Assembly: GCA_903892415.1 (NCBI GenBank)
Contig: CAITIQ010000373.1
Coordinates: 99,956-163,955 of the forward strand
Direction of reading: 5' to 3'
Source: an uncultured delta proteobacterium
GTDB lineage: Bacteria; Myxococcota_A; Polyangia; Polyangiales; Polyangiaceae
DNA: 64,000 nt
The notes beneath the pieces were generated by a model. That model worked only from the letters and a program-made list of their open reading frames with translations, was not told where the DNA came from and ran no database searches. Positions within the stretch are counted from its first letter, which is position 1; each line of letters starts with the position of its first letter. Shown here in pieces: positions 52,340-62,018 of the stretch. A program made the translations under genes and the position numbers.

Positions 52340-55165
52340 ATGACTGGTGCCAGGCTCCGGATCGATGGGCTTTCGGTTCGCATCGTTCGAAGCGGACCAC
52401 GGGGCACTCTTACGTTGCTCCCTAGCCGCGCGGTCACTGCGGCTCAGGCACTCTCGCTGCCCGCCTTTGATGGCTGGGTCGCCACCTCCGAGTTTGTCGT
52501 CACGCTGCTCGGCGTCGCCCAGGATGCTGTGGATGCCGCACTCGAGGTAGCAGGGGCAGCCCGTGGCACTCCACTCAAAATTGTTCCCGGTGAAGGCTCG
52601 ACATTTCGCGCTGAGCTTCGGCTACCGCTCAGCTCGCTACGCGGGGTCTTTGGTGACAAGGTAGAGCTCGCTTTGCTCGTTTGGGCGCCAGCCGCACCAA
52701 CGTCCGCGCCCAAGCGAATCACTCTGCTCGACCTGACGTTGATCGGGCTGAGTGAGTCCGGCCCCGGGCTCGATACGGTCGACCTAACGGACGCGACCGA
52801 TGCCGAGTTGGTTGGCGCTCCTGAGCGCCGGAGCTTCGACCTTGCGAACGCTGAGGAGGGCTTCTGGTATCGGTCTGGCAAAGCCCTGCTGAGGCTCTCG
52901 GTAACGTGGAACGAGGGCTCCGGAACGAGTTACTCGACTGACCTTCGTGTCACCAAGGTACAGCACGCCTTCTCCAAACTCGCTGCCGACGGCTCTTCCG
53001 CTCTCGTTGAAGATGCCAGCAGGCGAAAGGCGGCGGAGCGCACGACCCAGACCGAGTTGGTCTTCGATACTGGGCACGCCGACCTCGGCGAGATTCCGGA
53101 AGAGGGGCGCAATATTCCCTTGGAGCTCGAGGGCGTGCATACGCTGTCGTTCAACGAGCCATCAGCGAGAGCCTCGGCAGGCCATGGCACCATCGACCTA
53201 ATCTGGTCCCTGCCGCTTGCGGTACGCGTTCGCGACCCACTGCCGCATCGCAAAGCCTTTCAGCGGCATGGCGCGGTGGGCATCGACTTTGGAACCAGCG
53301 CTACGGTCGCGGCGATGCTAGCGCACGGCTACCGCTCCCTCCTGCAATTGGGACGCCCGGTCGAAGGCGGCGCGCGCTCCGATGAGCCGCTGCGCTCAGC
53401 CGAGAACCCCACGGTCTTGCTCGTCGATGACCATGAGCGACTCTGGAGCGCGATGGCAGGGGTCGGTCGCTTTCCCTATCTCGTGCGCGCGATCTCTGGG
53501 AGCCACGCTGCGGTGGCGAAAATGACAGATGCGCCGAATGCGGTGATCGGTCAGCTCAAGACGCTGCCCGAGCGCGTGCTCGTGCTCGATGAGTCGCCGC
53601 AGCTTCGTGACCGCGAAAAACAGCGAGACTTCCTGCTGGATGAATCGCGCGTCCGGGCGCTCTTGCGGGCCTATGCGTACCTGCTCGGCCGCGCGATCAA
53701 CCGCCCGGGGCAAGACGTATTCTTGCACTATGTGATCACCCATCCGTCGAAAACGGACGCCAAGCTCCGAACGTTGATCGATGAAGAAATTCGCGCGGGC
53801 CTATTACTCTCCATCCCCGAGGCTCTTCCGCCGGAGGACTTGCGTGTGGACGTCGTTGCTTCGGAAGCAGAAGCGTTCGCGGCCGAGGTCTGTCCAGAAT
53901 TGTGCGCCCATCCCGATCTAGCCCCACTTCTTGAGCGTCACGGAGAACTCCGTTTCGTGGTCTTCGATCTCGGCGGGGGCACGCTAGACATCGCGTGTGG
54001 CCGCTTCCGGCCGGCAACGGAGGAGGAGCAAGAGAAGCTCGGAAGCCGGGCGGTGATTGAGACCCTTCAGGTCAACGGCGTAAATGACCTCGGCGGGGAT
54101 CTGCTCACGCATGAACTTGCATGGCTAGTCCACCAACACAACTCGGTGCTGCCCGAGATGGAGGCGAAGGACGTTCCGATGATGCGGCCGACAACCGTGC
54201 CGCAAAATCATCTCGCCAAGAAGCCGGAGCTCTACAAGCGAAGTCTTGCCGCAAGGCAGAATTGGCTTCGACTCGAGCACAAGCTGCTCCTCGAACGCGT
54301 GAAGTTCGGTGCGAACGAGCAACCGCGAAGCGCTCCAGAGATGACCCTCTCGCGGCTTGATGGCGGTGAGGTTGCAATCGAGAGTTTGGGCGCAGACCTA
54401 GCCAGTCTCGGGGCGGATCTGCACGCTCATTTGCGGGCCCGCATTCGCGAAGGGACCAAGTTGCTGGCGAGCACACTCGCTAGTGCCGCGTGGCCTGCCG
54501 TCGCTGGCCAATCAAGCGGCGGAACCCCGTCGATCGAAGAGCGCGGCATCGTTGTGCTGCTCGCTGGGAACTCTTCGCGCAGCGCCTTCGTTGCGGAGGC
54601 TGTCGCCGAGGAGCTTGGTCTAAAGAAGGAAGGCCCGTTCCTCCCTTGGAAGCCGGATGGGCAAGGCGGCCCGTTGGCTGGGCTAGTGCTTTACGAATCT
54701 GCACCGCGGACTGAGCGGGGTGTACTGGTCGTTGGTGTCACGCCCAAAACAGCGGTCGCGCTGGGAGCGCTCAAGCTCGCCAACCATGAGGTCCACCTGG
54801 TTCGCGCGTCCCAAGGTTTTGGTTACTTCCTTGGCGATCTACGAGGCTTTCCGCCGAAGTTCTCCGCGTTAGTGCAGATGGGAGCACCAAGTGGCGCGCC
54901 GGACCAAAAAGGCCCACACATCTTCGAGTTCGGTCGCTGGGATTCCAAGATGCCGTTGCGTGCATCGCGGGAATACGAGCCCGGCAAGATGACGTCGAAC
55001 GACCCGCGCGTCTTCTTGGTTCCGACCGGCTTACCTCCAGGGCACGTCGGTAAACTCATGGTCGCGGTTGTGTCTCCCGATGAGGTCGTCGTCTGGTTGG
55101 ATACTGGAGAGACCACGGCCGATCCGCTCGTCGCACATCTGCGACTGTCTCAAGCTTTGCGTTAA
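52340..55165 (+). CDS. Hsp70/actin-fold ATPase with long unique N-terminus (SrfB-like candidate)
   Basis: 941 residues. Residues 1-310 have no recognised domain. Then GIDFGTSATVA (314-324, phosphate-1), VVFDLGGGTLDIACG (541-555, phosphate-2) and IVVLLAGNSSRSAF (737-750, adenosine) give the three nucleotide motifs of the Hsp70/actin fold. There is no DnaK-style substrate-binding lid or EEVD-like tail. The gene begins an operon with a dynamin-like GTPase (17 bases) and a coiled-coil protein. Size and neighbour resemble the SrfB/SrfC pair of enterobacteria, but I cannot prove homology. Confidence 0.85.
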   Translation: MTGARLRIDGLSVRIVRSGPRGTLTLLPSRAVTAAQALSLPAFDGWVATSEFVVTLLGVAQDAVDAALEVAGAARGTPLKIVPGEGSTFRAELRLPLSSLRGVFGDKVELALLVWAPAAPTSAPKRITLLDLTLIGLSESGPGLDTVDLTDATDAELVGAPERRSFDLANAEEGFWYRSGKALLRLSVTWNEGSGTSYSTDLRVTKVQHAFSKLAADGSSALVEDASRRKAAERTTQTELVFDTGHADLGEIPEEGRNIPLELEGVHTLSFNEPSARASAGHGTIDLIWSLPLAVRVRDPLPHRKAFQRHGAVGIDFGTSATVAAMLAHGYRSLLQLGRPVEGGARSDEPLRSAENPTVLLVDDHERLWSAMAGVGRFPYLVRAISGSHAAVAKMTDAPNAVIGQLKTLPERVLVLDESPQLRDREKQRDFLLDESRVRALLRAYAYLLGRAINRPGQDVFLHYVITHPSKTDAKLRTLIDEEIRAGLLLSIPEALPPEDLRVDVVASEAEAFAAEVCPELCAHPDLAPLLERHGELRFVVFDLGGGTLDIACGRFRPATEEEQEKLGSRAVIETLQVNGVNDLGGDLLTHELAWLVHQHNSVLPEMEAKDVPMMRPTTVPQNHLAKKPELYKRSLAARQNWLRLEHKLLLERVKFGANEQPRSAPEMTLSRLDGGEVAIESLGADLASLGADLHAHLRARIREGTKLLASTLASAAWPAVAGQSSGGTPSIEERGIVVLLAGNSSRSAFVAEAVAEELGLKKEGPFLPWKPDGQGGPLAGLVLYESAPRTERGVLVVGVTPKTAVALGALKLANHEVHLVRASQGFGYFLGDLRGFPPKFSALVQMGAPSGAPDQKGPHIFEFGRWDSKMPLRASREYEPGKMTSNDPRVFLVPTGLPPGHVGKLMVAVVSPDEVVVWLDTGETTADPLVAHLRLSQALR

Positions 55166-55182
55166 GAATAAGGAGTCGATCG

Positions 55183-57747
55183 ATGTGGAGTCCTCAAGGA
55201 CGCATTCAAAAGGCCGGCGAGCTTCGCGATATTGCGCAGCGTTCATTGCGCTATCGGCAGCTCTGTGACCGCTTTCTTTCGTACTTCCCAGCGGACAGCG
55301 ACAGCTCTCGTTCCTTGGCGCAGTGCAAGCGAAAGATCGAGGATCTGCGAGCTCGCTGTCTTGACCGCGAGAAGCGGCTCGCCAAGGGAGTGGTCAAGAT
55401 CGGCGTCGTCGGCCTTGAGAAGCAAGGCAAGAGCGCCTTCCTCTCCGCGTGGCTCAAAAGCGAGAAGCTGCTGCCGAGTGAGGCCGAGCGATGCACCTGG
55501 TCAACCACCGTGGTGGAGCCGGCAGATGACGGCACTTTCTCCGCCAGTGTCAGTTTCTACGGGCCAGAGGAGTTCAAGCAACGCATCGCCAGCTATTTCG
55601 ACGCGTTGGAGCCCGGAAGCGCTGAACGGTGGCAAGGCTTGACCGATTCCGAGATCATCCGACTCAAAGCAGCCTTCAAGGCGCGCGAAGGTTTTGATGT
55701 AGATGATCCAGATCGCGCCGGACGGCTGGAGCAAGCTGCGCTCGTCGAACTGCAAGAGATCAGCGCGACGCTCTCTCAGATCAAGGAAAAGCTGGGCAAA
55801 GATCCGCTGACGCTGACCGCTCAAAGCCTCGATGAGTTGGCCGATGTGATTCGGCCGTTCATCGCGCTCAAGGACACCAAGAACGGCAATCGCCCCTACC
55901 ACGGCGTGCGAGCCGTCAAACTCGTCACCGTGCGGATCCCAGTCGCAGGCGCGATGCCGGGCGTTGTGCTCGTGGATCTCCCCGGCATTGATGCGCCAAG
56001 CGACAAAGCACGCCGCGACACGGAAGAAGCGCTCACCAACGAAGTCGACATCACGATCTTTGTGAAAGACGTGACGCGCCCATCGCTCGTGAAGAACGAG
56101 ATCGAGCTGCTCCGAACAGCGCAAACCGCCGACCGCAGCATCTCGCTCAAAGACCGAATGTTCGTGGTTTTGACCAAGATCGATTTGTTCGACAAACCCG
56201 ACGAGAACGGCAACTACCACTGGCAACTCGCCGCGCGGAACTTCGCTCAACAGGGCGTGGACCGCGTTTTTCCGTACTCCAAGGTTTGGGTCTACGAAGG
56301 GCCCAACCCCAATCACCCAGTGGCCAAGCAACTAATGGACCACTTCGGAACCACCGTGCCGGTACACGGGCTCGAGAAGCTCCAGGATGCGGTTGCTCGT
56401 TACCTCGCGACCGACGTCGAACAGCTCGACCAAAAGGTCCTCTCTCACGCTCGACAAGAGTTTGCCGAGGTGGAGGCTCAGCTTCGAGGAACGCTTGTTA
56501 CAGTCAAAGACGCGCTTTCGGACCGTGAGTTCGAAAGGCGCTCCGAGCAGCAGTTCGACGCTTTGTTCGAGCATGTGCGCTCCGGCGAAGATCCCGTGGG
56601 CCTGCTTCCGGAGATCCGTAAGCGCCTGTCAGCGTTCATGGACCACGAGGTTAGCGAGACAGCCCGGCTTCAGCGCGCGACCCGCGCCGACGAGCGAATT
56701 CGTCAGATCCGCGCAGACCTCTTGGGGCGTCTCACACCCGAGGAGGCAGAAGCAAAACGGCGCCAGATGCCGAGCCCCGGCCTCATGAACGAGACTGCGG
56801 TCGAGATCGAGATGCGCAAGCAGATGCGCGAGCGAGTTGCTGCGAAGATCGCCGGTCTCGGCGAGGATTTTCGCAATACCTCGCGTGAGAGCGTTGAGCG
56901 CATGCTGACCGAGATGTTCTCGGAGGCGCACTATGACGGTGGCCGGCTCGAGATGTTGCTTCCTGGTGGTAAGACCTTGGTAGACCGCATCGATGCACTT
57001 GGGCGCTCCGGACATGTTTCGGAGAGTGTCGTGCGTTACCAGAACAACGAGATGGCCAAAGCCGACGTCGCGTTCGAGGTCTTGTCACGCTACTTCGCGC
57101 GCCAAATCATCGATATCCTCGATGCCACCGATCCCGGGGATCGTGATTTGCGTGAACGCGAGATGTCAGGTCTCGAGCAGTTCTTCGGCATGGCAACGAG
57201 TCGCGCAGAAGCCTCGGCCGCACCCGCCGCTTCCGCAACCACAGAGGAGAAGCCCGCTGCTTCGCCTGGAATGCTCTCGTCGATGCGCTCCAAGCTCGGC
57301 TTGAGCGAGGAAAAGTCCGCCACGGGCTTTCCGACGACCCAGGGCTTCCCCTCCGCAAGTGCAGCTCCTGCTCCTGCGCCAGCCGCGCAACCAGCAACTA
57401 GCACCGCACCCGCTAGCGCTCCTGCCGCCCCCGGCCCGCCGCGTGATTGGACCCGGATGCTGCTGCGGGTACGCGCCGACGTCGAACGCATTTGCAACTT
57501 CCTAGAGGCCCTCGCGAAGCACCCGCGCGGTCTTCAGAAGTACCACGAAGAGGCCGTTCGAACCGTGCACGACTCCTGGATTGACCGCGAGGGTGAGCAG
57601 TCTCTTCGCCGATGGATGCGAAGCGAATGTGTTCGCGTTTGGCCCCATCGTTTCGCCGCGATCGAGGCGGAGAAGGACCGCGCTCGGGCCGACGTCGAGG
57701 CGCTCGAAGACCTATTCGGTAACCCGTCTGCCGCTAAGTCGTCGTGA
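55183..57747 (+). CDS. Dynamin-like GTPase (SrfC-like candidate)
   Basis: 854 residues. G1 is GLEKQGKS (77-84), G3 VDLPGID with D265-x-x-G268, G4 LTKIDLF with K332 and D334. After the GTPase domain come long amphipathic helices (residues 400-640) and an Ala/Pro-rich low-complexity linker (about 690-750) before a C-terminal helical domain. This is a large P-loop GTPase with dynamin-like proportions, but no transmembrane paddle is evident. Between the Hsp70-like and coiled-coil genes; the stop overlaps the next ATG (ATGA). It may remodel membranes or assemble with its partners on them. Confidence 0.87.
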   Translation: MWSPQGRIQKAGELRDIAQRSLRYRQLCDRFLSYFPADSDSSRSLAQCKRKIEDLRARCLDREKRLAKGVVKIGVVGLEKQGKSAFLSAWLKSEKLLPSEAERCTWSTTVVEPADDGTFSASVSFYGPEEFKQRIASYFDALEPGSAERWQGLTDSEIIRLKAAFKAREGFDVDDPDRAGRLEQAALVELQEISATLSQIKEKLGKDPLTLTAQSLDELADVIRPFIALKDTKNGNRPYHGVRAVKLVTVRIPVAGAMPGVVLVDLPGIDAPSDKARRDTEEALTNEVDITIFVKDVTRPSLVKNEIELLRTAQTADRSISLKDRMFVVLTKIDLFDKPDENGNYHWQLAARNFAQQGVDRVFPYSKVWVYEGPNPNHPVAKQLMDHFGTTVPVHGLEKLQDAVARYLATDVEQLDQKVLSHARQEFAEVEAQLRGTLVTVKDALSDREFERRSEQQFDALFEHVRSGEDPVGLLPEIRKRLSAFMDHEVSETARLQRATRADERIRQIRADLLGRLTPEEAEAKRRQMPSPGLMNETAVEIEMRKQMRERVAAKIAGLGEDFRNTSRESVERMLTEMFSEAHYDGGRLEMLLPGGKTLVDRIDALGRSGHVSESVVRYQNNEMAKADVAFEVLSRYFARQIIDILDATDPGDRDLREREMSGLEQFFGMATSRAEASAAPAASATTEEKPAASPGMLSSMRSKLGLSEEKSATGFPTTQGFPSASAAPAPAPAAQPATSTAPASAPAAPGPPRDWTRMLLRVRADVERICNFLEALAKHPRGLQKYHEEAVRTVHDSWIDREGEQSLRRWMRSECVRVWPHRFAAIEAEKDRARADVEALEDLFGNPSAAKSS

Positions 57748-59744
57748 TGGACCGCTCACTTACCACGGTTGTTCAGGCGTTTGGCCCGGGCCCGCTCGCG
57801 AGCTATGTCCGCTTTTATCTCGCCATTCGTTCGCAGCTCGCTCGAGTTTGGCAAAGTGTCGTTGCTATTGAAAACTCACTAAGGGACGAGCTAGGCCCGT
57901 TTGCCGCGGACCTCGCGCCTGTCTCCCATGAAGCGCTCAAGATACTGGTGGATGCGCCACGCGTCCTTCCGGCCGATCTCGAGGTGTTGTGGCAACCCGA
58001 AGACGAGGCCGAGTTGAGCGGCCTCAATGACGTCTATCAGGTGGTGGGACGGTTCTCGTTTCAAGGCGAACGAGACGAGAATCTCGCACGAGTTGCAACG
58101 CTGGTTGCCTTGGCTCGCCAAGCCACTGTCGAGAATGCGACAGCGCTGCAGGGTTTGGCTGCGCTCGAGTCTCGTTCCCTCGCAACGGCGGACTCGTTGG
58201 CCCAAGCGGAATCAGCGCGGGCGGCTTCTGCACGCAGCAACGGCACGGTGCGCTTTGACGCTCTCGCCGAGACGGTGCTGAGTCGCGCAAAGCAGACGGT
58301 AGACGCTTTGGCCGCAGTACCTGTCCCAGCCTTTGATGATCCCAAGTCAGCGGCGGAGGACTTCAAGAAGCTGCGCGCGCGAATGCAACAGGTCTATCAA
58401 ACCTGCCTGCCTTTTCTGCAGGGCGCGATCGCGCAATTGTGGGGCTTGGTCGAAGGCTCCCTCCCGCAGAGTTTTCCCGCTGAGCTGCCCCTCGTCGAGG
58501 ATCTGCCGCTTGAGCTCCTTCAGATCACGCCCGTCGGATCGGAGGAGGTGGAGAAGGCTGAGAAAACCCTCGCGACGTTGGCTGAGGAAGGCGCCTCGGT
58601 AGCCCGCACGAAGAGCGCGCTGACCGAAGAACTCGCAAAACTTCGAGGCGCGCTCGAGGTCCTTGAATCCCGGCGCTCCGAGAACGCGGCGGACCTGGAA
58701 CTGGCCGTCACCCTACATGATTGGGCGCGAACGCATGAGCTGCTCAATCAACAGCAACAGCGCATCAACGAACTCGAGAAGGACCTATCAGGCAGAGTCA
58801 CAGCGAGCGGCGCGTTGGCCGAGGCGGTCACACGTGCGCGCGCTGACCTGGAACAACGCGAAGCGGTGGCTGTAGAGAAACGGGCGCTGTTTGCGGCTGC
58901 GCAGGCTGCGCTGGCAGAACTTGAGAAGAAGGAGCCGCTGCTTTTCGGCAAGGAAGAGTGGCGCAGCAAGCTCGCAGACTCGCGTGATCACGTTTCATTA
59001 TTTGGGAGCGAGCTCGAGGGGTTGGAGACGGCGCTCGGTCAGCGGCGCGCGGAGCTGAGTGCAACCGCGGTTCGAGCGGAGACCGCAGGAACCGAGCGTT
59101 CAATCGCCGAGCGGAGCCTGCTCGACGCACGTTCGCGACGCACCGAGATCGAGCGCAACTTGACTGCCCTTGCAGAAAAGCTCGGCACGCGGCGACCAAC
59201 GCGACCCGTCCCACCAAGCGAGACGGAGGAGCTCGTGTTGGCGCTGGAGAAGCAGAGGTCGCTCTTCGAGCAAGAAGGTTTGCGGCTCAAGGAGACCGAA
59301 AGACGCCACGCTGAAGACGGTGCGCGAGCGATCTCCCGCCAAAAGCAGATCGACGTCGAGCGTCAGCATGTCGAAGCTCGTGTCGAAGGCGCGCGAATTG
59401 CCCGCGCAGAGGGGCTCGAGGCTGCTGAGAAGCGACTCTCGGAGCAGCGCAAGCTGGCTGTCGACGATCACGTACGTGAGGTTCTCGGGGGCCTCAATAA
59501 GTCGATCGGACAGGTCGGCACCGTGTTCATCGAACCGGCGCGCGAGAAGCTTCGACAATCAACCGAGCCAAACTTCTCGCAGGCTGAGCGCGTGCGCCAG
59601 GCAACCCAACTCGTTGCGCCGGTACTCGCGCGTATCCTCGCGGAGCGAGCGCCCGAACTCGCGGCTATCTCGGAACTCTGCGACAAGATCCAAAAGGAGT
59701 TCTGCGACCCTGCGCGCGAGGCCTGCACCCGCGCCTGGGGCTGA
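57744..59744 (+). CDS. Long coiled-coil protein of the Hsp70-dynamin operon
   Basis: 666 residues, ATGA-coupled to the dynamin-like gene. Residues 1-240 are helical with few Cys and no known motif. About 260-560 is heptad-rich coiled coil (LAEEGASVARTKSALTEELA; LLNQQQQRINELEKDLSGRV), with a break near ELEKKEPLLFGKEEW. The C-terminal 120 residues are a helical bundle ending in C-x7-C. No signal peptide or helix in the membrane. It is likely an adaptor or structural partner of the GTPase. Confidence 0.82.
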   Translation: MMDRSLTTVVQAFGPGPLASYVRFYLAIRSQLARVWQSVVAIENSLRDELGPFAADLAPVSHEALKILVDAPRVLPADLEVLWQPEDEAELSGLNDVYQVVGRFSFQGERDENLARVATLVALARQATVENATALQGLAALESRSLATADSLAQAESARAASARSNGTVRFDALAETVLSRAKQTVDALAAVPVPAFDDPKSAAEDFKKLRARMQQVYQTCLPFLQGAIAQLWGLVEGSLPQSFPAELPLVEDLPLELLQITPVGSEEVEKAEKTLATLAEEGASVARTKSALTEELAKLRGALEVLESRRSENAADLELAVTLHDWARTHELLNQQQQRINELEKDLSGRVTASGALAEAVTRARADLEQREAVAVEKRALFAAAQAALAELEKKEPLLFGKEEWRSKLADSRDHVSLFGSELEGLETALGQRRAELSATAVRAETAGTERSIAERSLLDARSRRTEIERNLTALAEKLGTRRPTRPVPPSETEELVLALEKQRSLFEQEGLRLKETERRHAEDGARAISRQKQIDVERQHVEARVEGARIARAEGLEAAEKRLSEQRKLAVDDHVREVLGGLNKSIGQVGTVFIEPAREKLRQSTEPNFSQAERVRQATQLVAPVLARILAERAPELAAISELCDKIQKEFCDPAREACTRAWG

Positions 59745-59757
59745 CTACCAATGAGCG

Positions 59758-60630
59758 CTAGTAGACGATCGGGTCGCAGTTGGAGAAGTTCAGGCTCGAT
59801 TGGATTCTAAAGTTTGATTGGTTGGTGTGGCGCTCGGCGTGAAAGAGATCCAGCGGATAGGTCTGGCCAACGACCAAGCCCAGTTCTGCTGCGCGTGCGT
59901 CGACGTCGAGGGTGTCTGTCTGCTCGGGGTGTAGACCCCCAAGGTCGATCGCCAGCTTATCGTTGATGAACACCCAAAGGTCGTCATCGCCGGAGAAGGT
60001 GAACTCTTCCCCTCCGCCGTAATAAAACTCCATATGGAGTTCGAACGTGAAGCCGAAGTTGTGGGGTTGACCTTCATTGCCGAAGCCAAGCGTGTCGATC
60101 GGAAAGAAGGCGCTGTTGTCGTAGGTGAACATGCCGCTTCCGTCGATTGTGCCCACGACCGCGAACGGAAATGATTGGTTTACCGAGGGTACATCCCGGT
60201 ACCACTGATTGAACTCATTGGGCCCCGTGGTGTGCGCCGTCGCTCCGGGGTGCGCATACACAGGCTTATGGTCGGCGCCGAGCACGGGAGCGACCAGCCC
60301 CTTCAAGCCATCTCCACCATAGTTCTCGAAATCGGGATGCCCAGCCCCGTTGTTCCAGGCTCGAAAGTCGCGAACGATGCCCGAGAGCACAGGGGAGCAT
60401 CCGCCAGAACCAGAACTGACGGTGTCCATGAATTGGCCCGAACTGCCGACCTCACCGCCAGCACCCGTTCCAGCGCCACCCGTTCCAGAGGGAGCGCCGC
60501 CCGTGACGTTACCCCCAAGACCACTCCCACCGTTTGCGTTCGTGGAGCCTGTTAGGCCGTCGGTAGAGCTGGGCGTACAGTGGAGAGCCACCGCAAGCGG
60601 CGAGAGCAAGACCCACTCGGCTGTGCGCAT
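59758..60630 (-). CDS. Fibro-slime domain (PA14-like) exported protein
   Basis: 290 residues with a signal segment (possible lipobox VALHC) and a long Gly/Thr/Ser linker. The C-terminal half is the fibro-slime module: FTFSGDDDLWVFINDKLAID, LGGLHPEQTDTLDVD and LDLFHAERHTNQSNFRIQSS. The D-D-D-L-W-V-F-I-N pattern is the calcium- and carbohydrate-linked loop of PA14-like domains. Such proteins are abundant in myxobacteria and are probably adhesins or matrix proteins. Confidence 0.85.
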   Translation of the reverse strand: MRTAEWVLLSPLAVALHCTPSSTDGLTGSTNANGGSGLGGNVTGGAPSGTGGAGTGAGGEVGSSGQFMDTVSSGSGGCSPVLSGIVRDFRAWNNGAGHPDFENYGGDGLKGLVAPVLGADHKPVYAHPGATAHTTGPNEFNQWYRDVPSVNQSFPFAVVGTIDGSGMFTYDNSAFFPIDTLGFGNEGQPHNFGFTFELHMEFYYGGGEEFTFSGDDDLWVFINDKLAIDLGGLHPEQTDTLDVDARAAELGLVVGQTYPLDLFHAERHTNQSNFRIQSSLNFSNCDPIVY

Positions 60631-60758
60631 CCTGGTATGAGACCAGACCCAGGCACGCCGAGCAATCGCTTCGACGCGGGTCCCGATGGTTCCCTCATCG
60701 CTGATTCGCGCGTAGCGTCAGCGAAACCACCGTATCAACGACTGGGATGAGACGATCT

Positions 60759-61349
60759 ATGAAGCGTATCTGTGTCTATTGCGGCTCTGGCACTGGCAAC
60801 TTGCAGGACTTCCAAAGTGCAGCTGAGCGGTTAGGTGCGCTCATGGTGAAGCGGGGCATCGGCCTCGTGTACGGCGGTGGCAATATCGGACTAATGGGCG
60901 TGATAGCGCGCACCGTACTGGCCTCTGGCGGCGAAGTGATCGGTGTAATCCCGAAGGCGCTGATGGACCGCGAGCTCGGCCTCCGCTCATGTACCGAGCT
61001 GATTGTGGTTGATTCGATGCACGAGCGTAAGAAGCGGATGGCCGACGCGAGCGATGCGTTCATTTCCATGCCGGGGGGCATCGGAACGTTGGAGGAGCTG
61101 TTTGAGACGTTTACCTGGCAGCAGCTCAAATTTCACGACAAGCCACTTGGGCTCTTGAACGTAAGTGGCTATTACGATCAGCTATTGGCCTTTCTCCAGC
61201 ATGCCGTGGCCTCAAAGTTCTTAGCGCAAGAGCACTTGGATTCATTACTGGTGAGTTCCGATGAGCTCGAGCTGCTCGACTCGCTTCAGCGTTGGTTGCC
61301 CCCGAGCGAAGGCAAATGGGCCGCACGACTGGACCCGTCCGGTCGCTGA
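60759..61349 (+). CDS. LOG-family nucleotide 5'-monophosphate phosphoribohydrolase (TIGR00730)
   Basis: 196 residues from ATG 60759 (an ATG 12 bases earlier is also possible). CVYCGSG, VYGGGNIGLMG and the signature PGGIGTLEELFETFTW with the preceding HERKKRMAD are diagnostic. LOG enzymes release nucleobase from nucleoside 5'-monophosphates and act in cytokinin production in plants; in most bacteria they have unsettled roles in nucleotide clean-up. Its TGA shares a base with the ATG of the next gene. Confidence 0.92.
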   Translation: MKRICVYCGSGTGNLQDFQSAAERLGALMVKRGIGLVYGGGNIGLMGVIARTVLASGGEVIGVIPKALMDRELGLRSCTELIVVDSMHERKKRMADASDAFISMPGGIGTLEELFETFTWQQLKFHDKPLGLLNVSGYYDQLLAFLQHAVASKFLAQEHLDSLLVSSDELELLDSLQRWLPPSEGKWAARLDPSGR

Positions 61350-61996
61350 TGAAGGACGCTCGCTCCAAACTGTCGGTTGTCGAGGCGCGAGGGTTGCTCG
61401 GTCTCTCGGGCTCCTGCGCGTTGGATGCAGGAAGGCTGCTCGATGATGCTCGCATGATCGTGGAGCGGAACTGGGAGATGGCGGCGGAAGTTGCCGGGCT
61501 TGCGGAGCAAGGGCTCTTGCTCTCGCCCGTGTGGGAACGCGGTAGCGCTGCCGCGCGCGCGCGGCTCGCTGTCTTGCCACCTACCTTTCGGTCTCGCTAC
61601 TTTGAAGGGGAAGCCGCTGAGGTCCTGAACGAGCCGGGCGCGCTCGCTGCTGTGTGTGATGTCTTCCCCTGGTTTGTCGATGACCCTGTCGGGGCGTGTT
61701 TTGCGCTCGAGGACACGTTGCGAACCTGGCTCGACGACACGGCTCCAACTCGTGATCTCGGACTCCCCTACGAGCCACACTACCGCCTGTTGTCCCTGCT
61801 GCTCGCCGACATAGCGCGCAAAGGGGCTGGGGGTTTGGATACGCTCGAATGGCTAGTTTCGATCGGGCTCCCAATCGCCGACATCCTCGAGGAAGGAGAC
61901 CCGCCGGAATCAGAGTTGCGTCTCAGCACCAAGAGGAAGCTTGAGCTGATGTGGGAGGAAGAGCGGGCCTGGCGGCGCGCGGCGTTTGGCGGTTGA
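61349..61996 (+). CDS. Unknown soluble protein coupled to the LOG gene
   Basis: 215 residues from ATG 61349 (TGATG overlap). No signal peptide, membrane helix or domain I know. It is Leu/Ala/Glu-rich, helical, with VCDVFPWFVDDPVGACFAL and a Trp-rich end (MWEEERAWRRAAFGG). The coupling suggests a shared job with the LOG-type enzyme, such as a stabiliser, but this is only context. Confidence 0.65.
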   Translation: MKDARSKLSVVEARGLLGLSGSCALDAGRLLDDARMIVERNWEMAAEVAGLAEQGLLLSPVWERGSAAARARLAVLPPTFRSRYFEGEAAEVLNEPGALAAVCDVFPWFVDDPVGACFALEDTLRTWLDDTAPTRDLGLPYEPHYRLLSLLLADIARKGAGGLDTLEWLVSIGLPIADILEEGDPPESELRLSTKRKLELMWEEERAWRRAAFGG

Positions 61997-62018
61997 GGTG
62001 AAGAGGGACCGCTATTCG

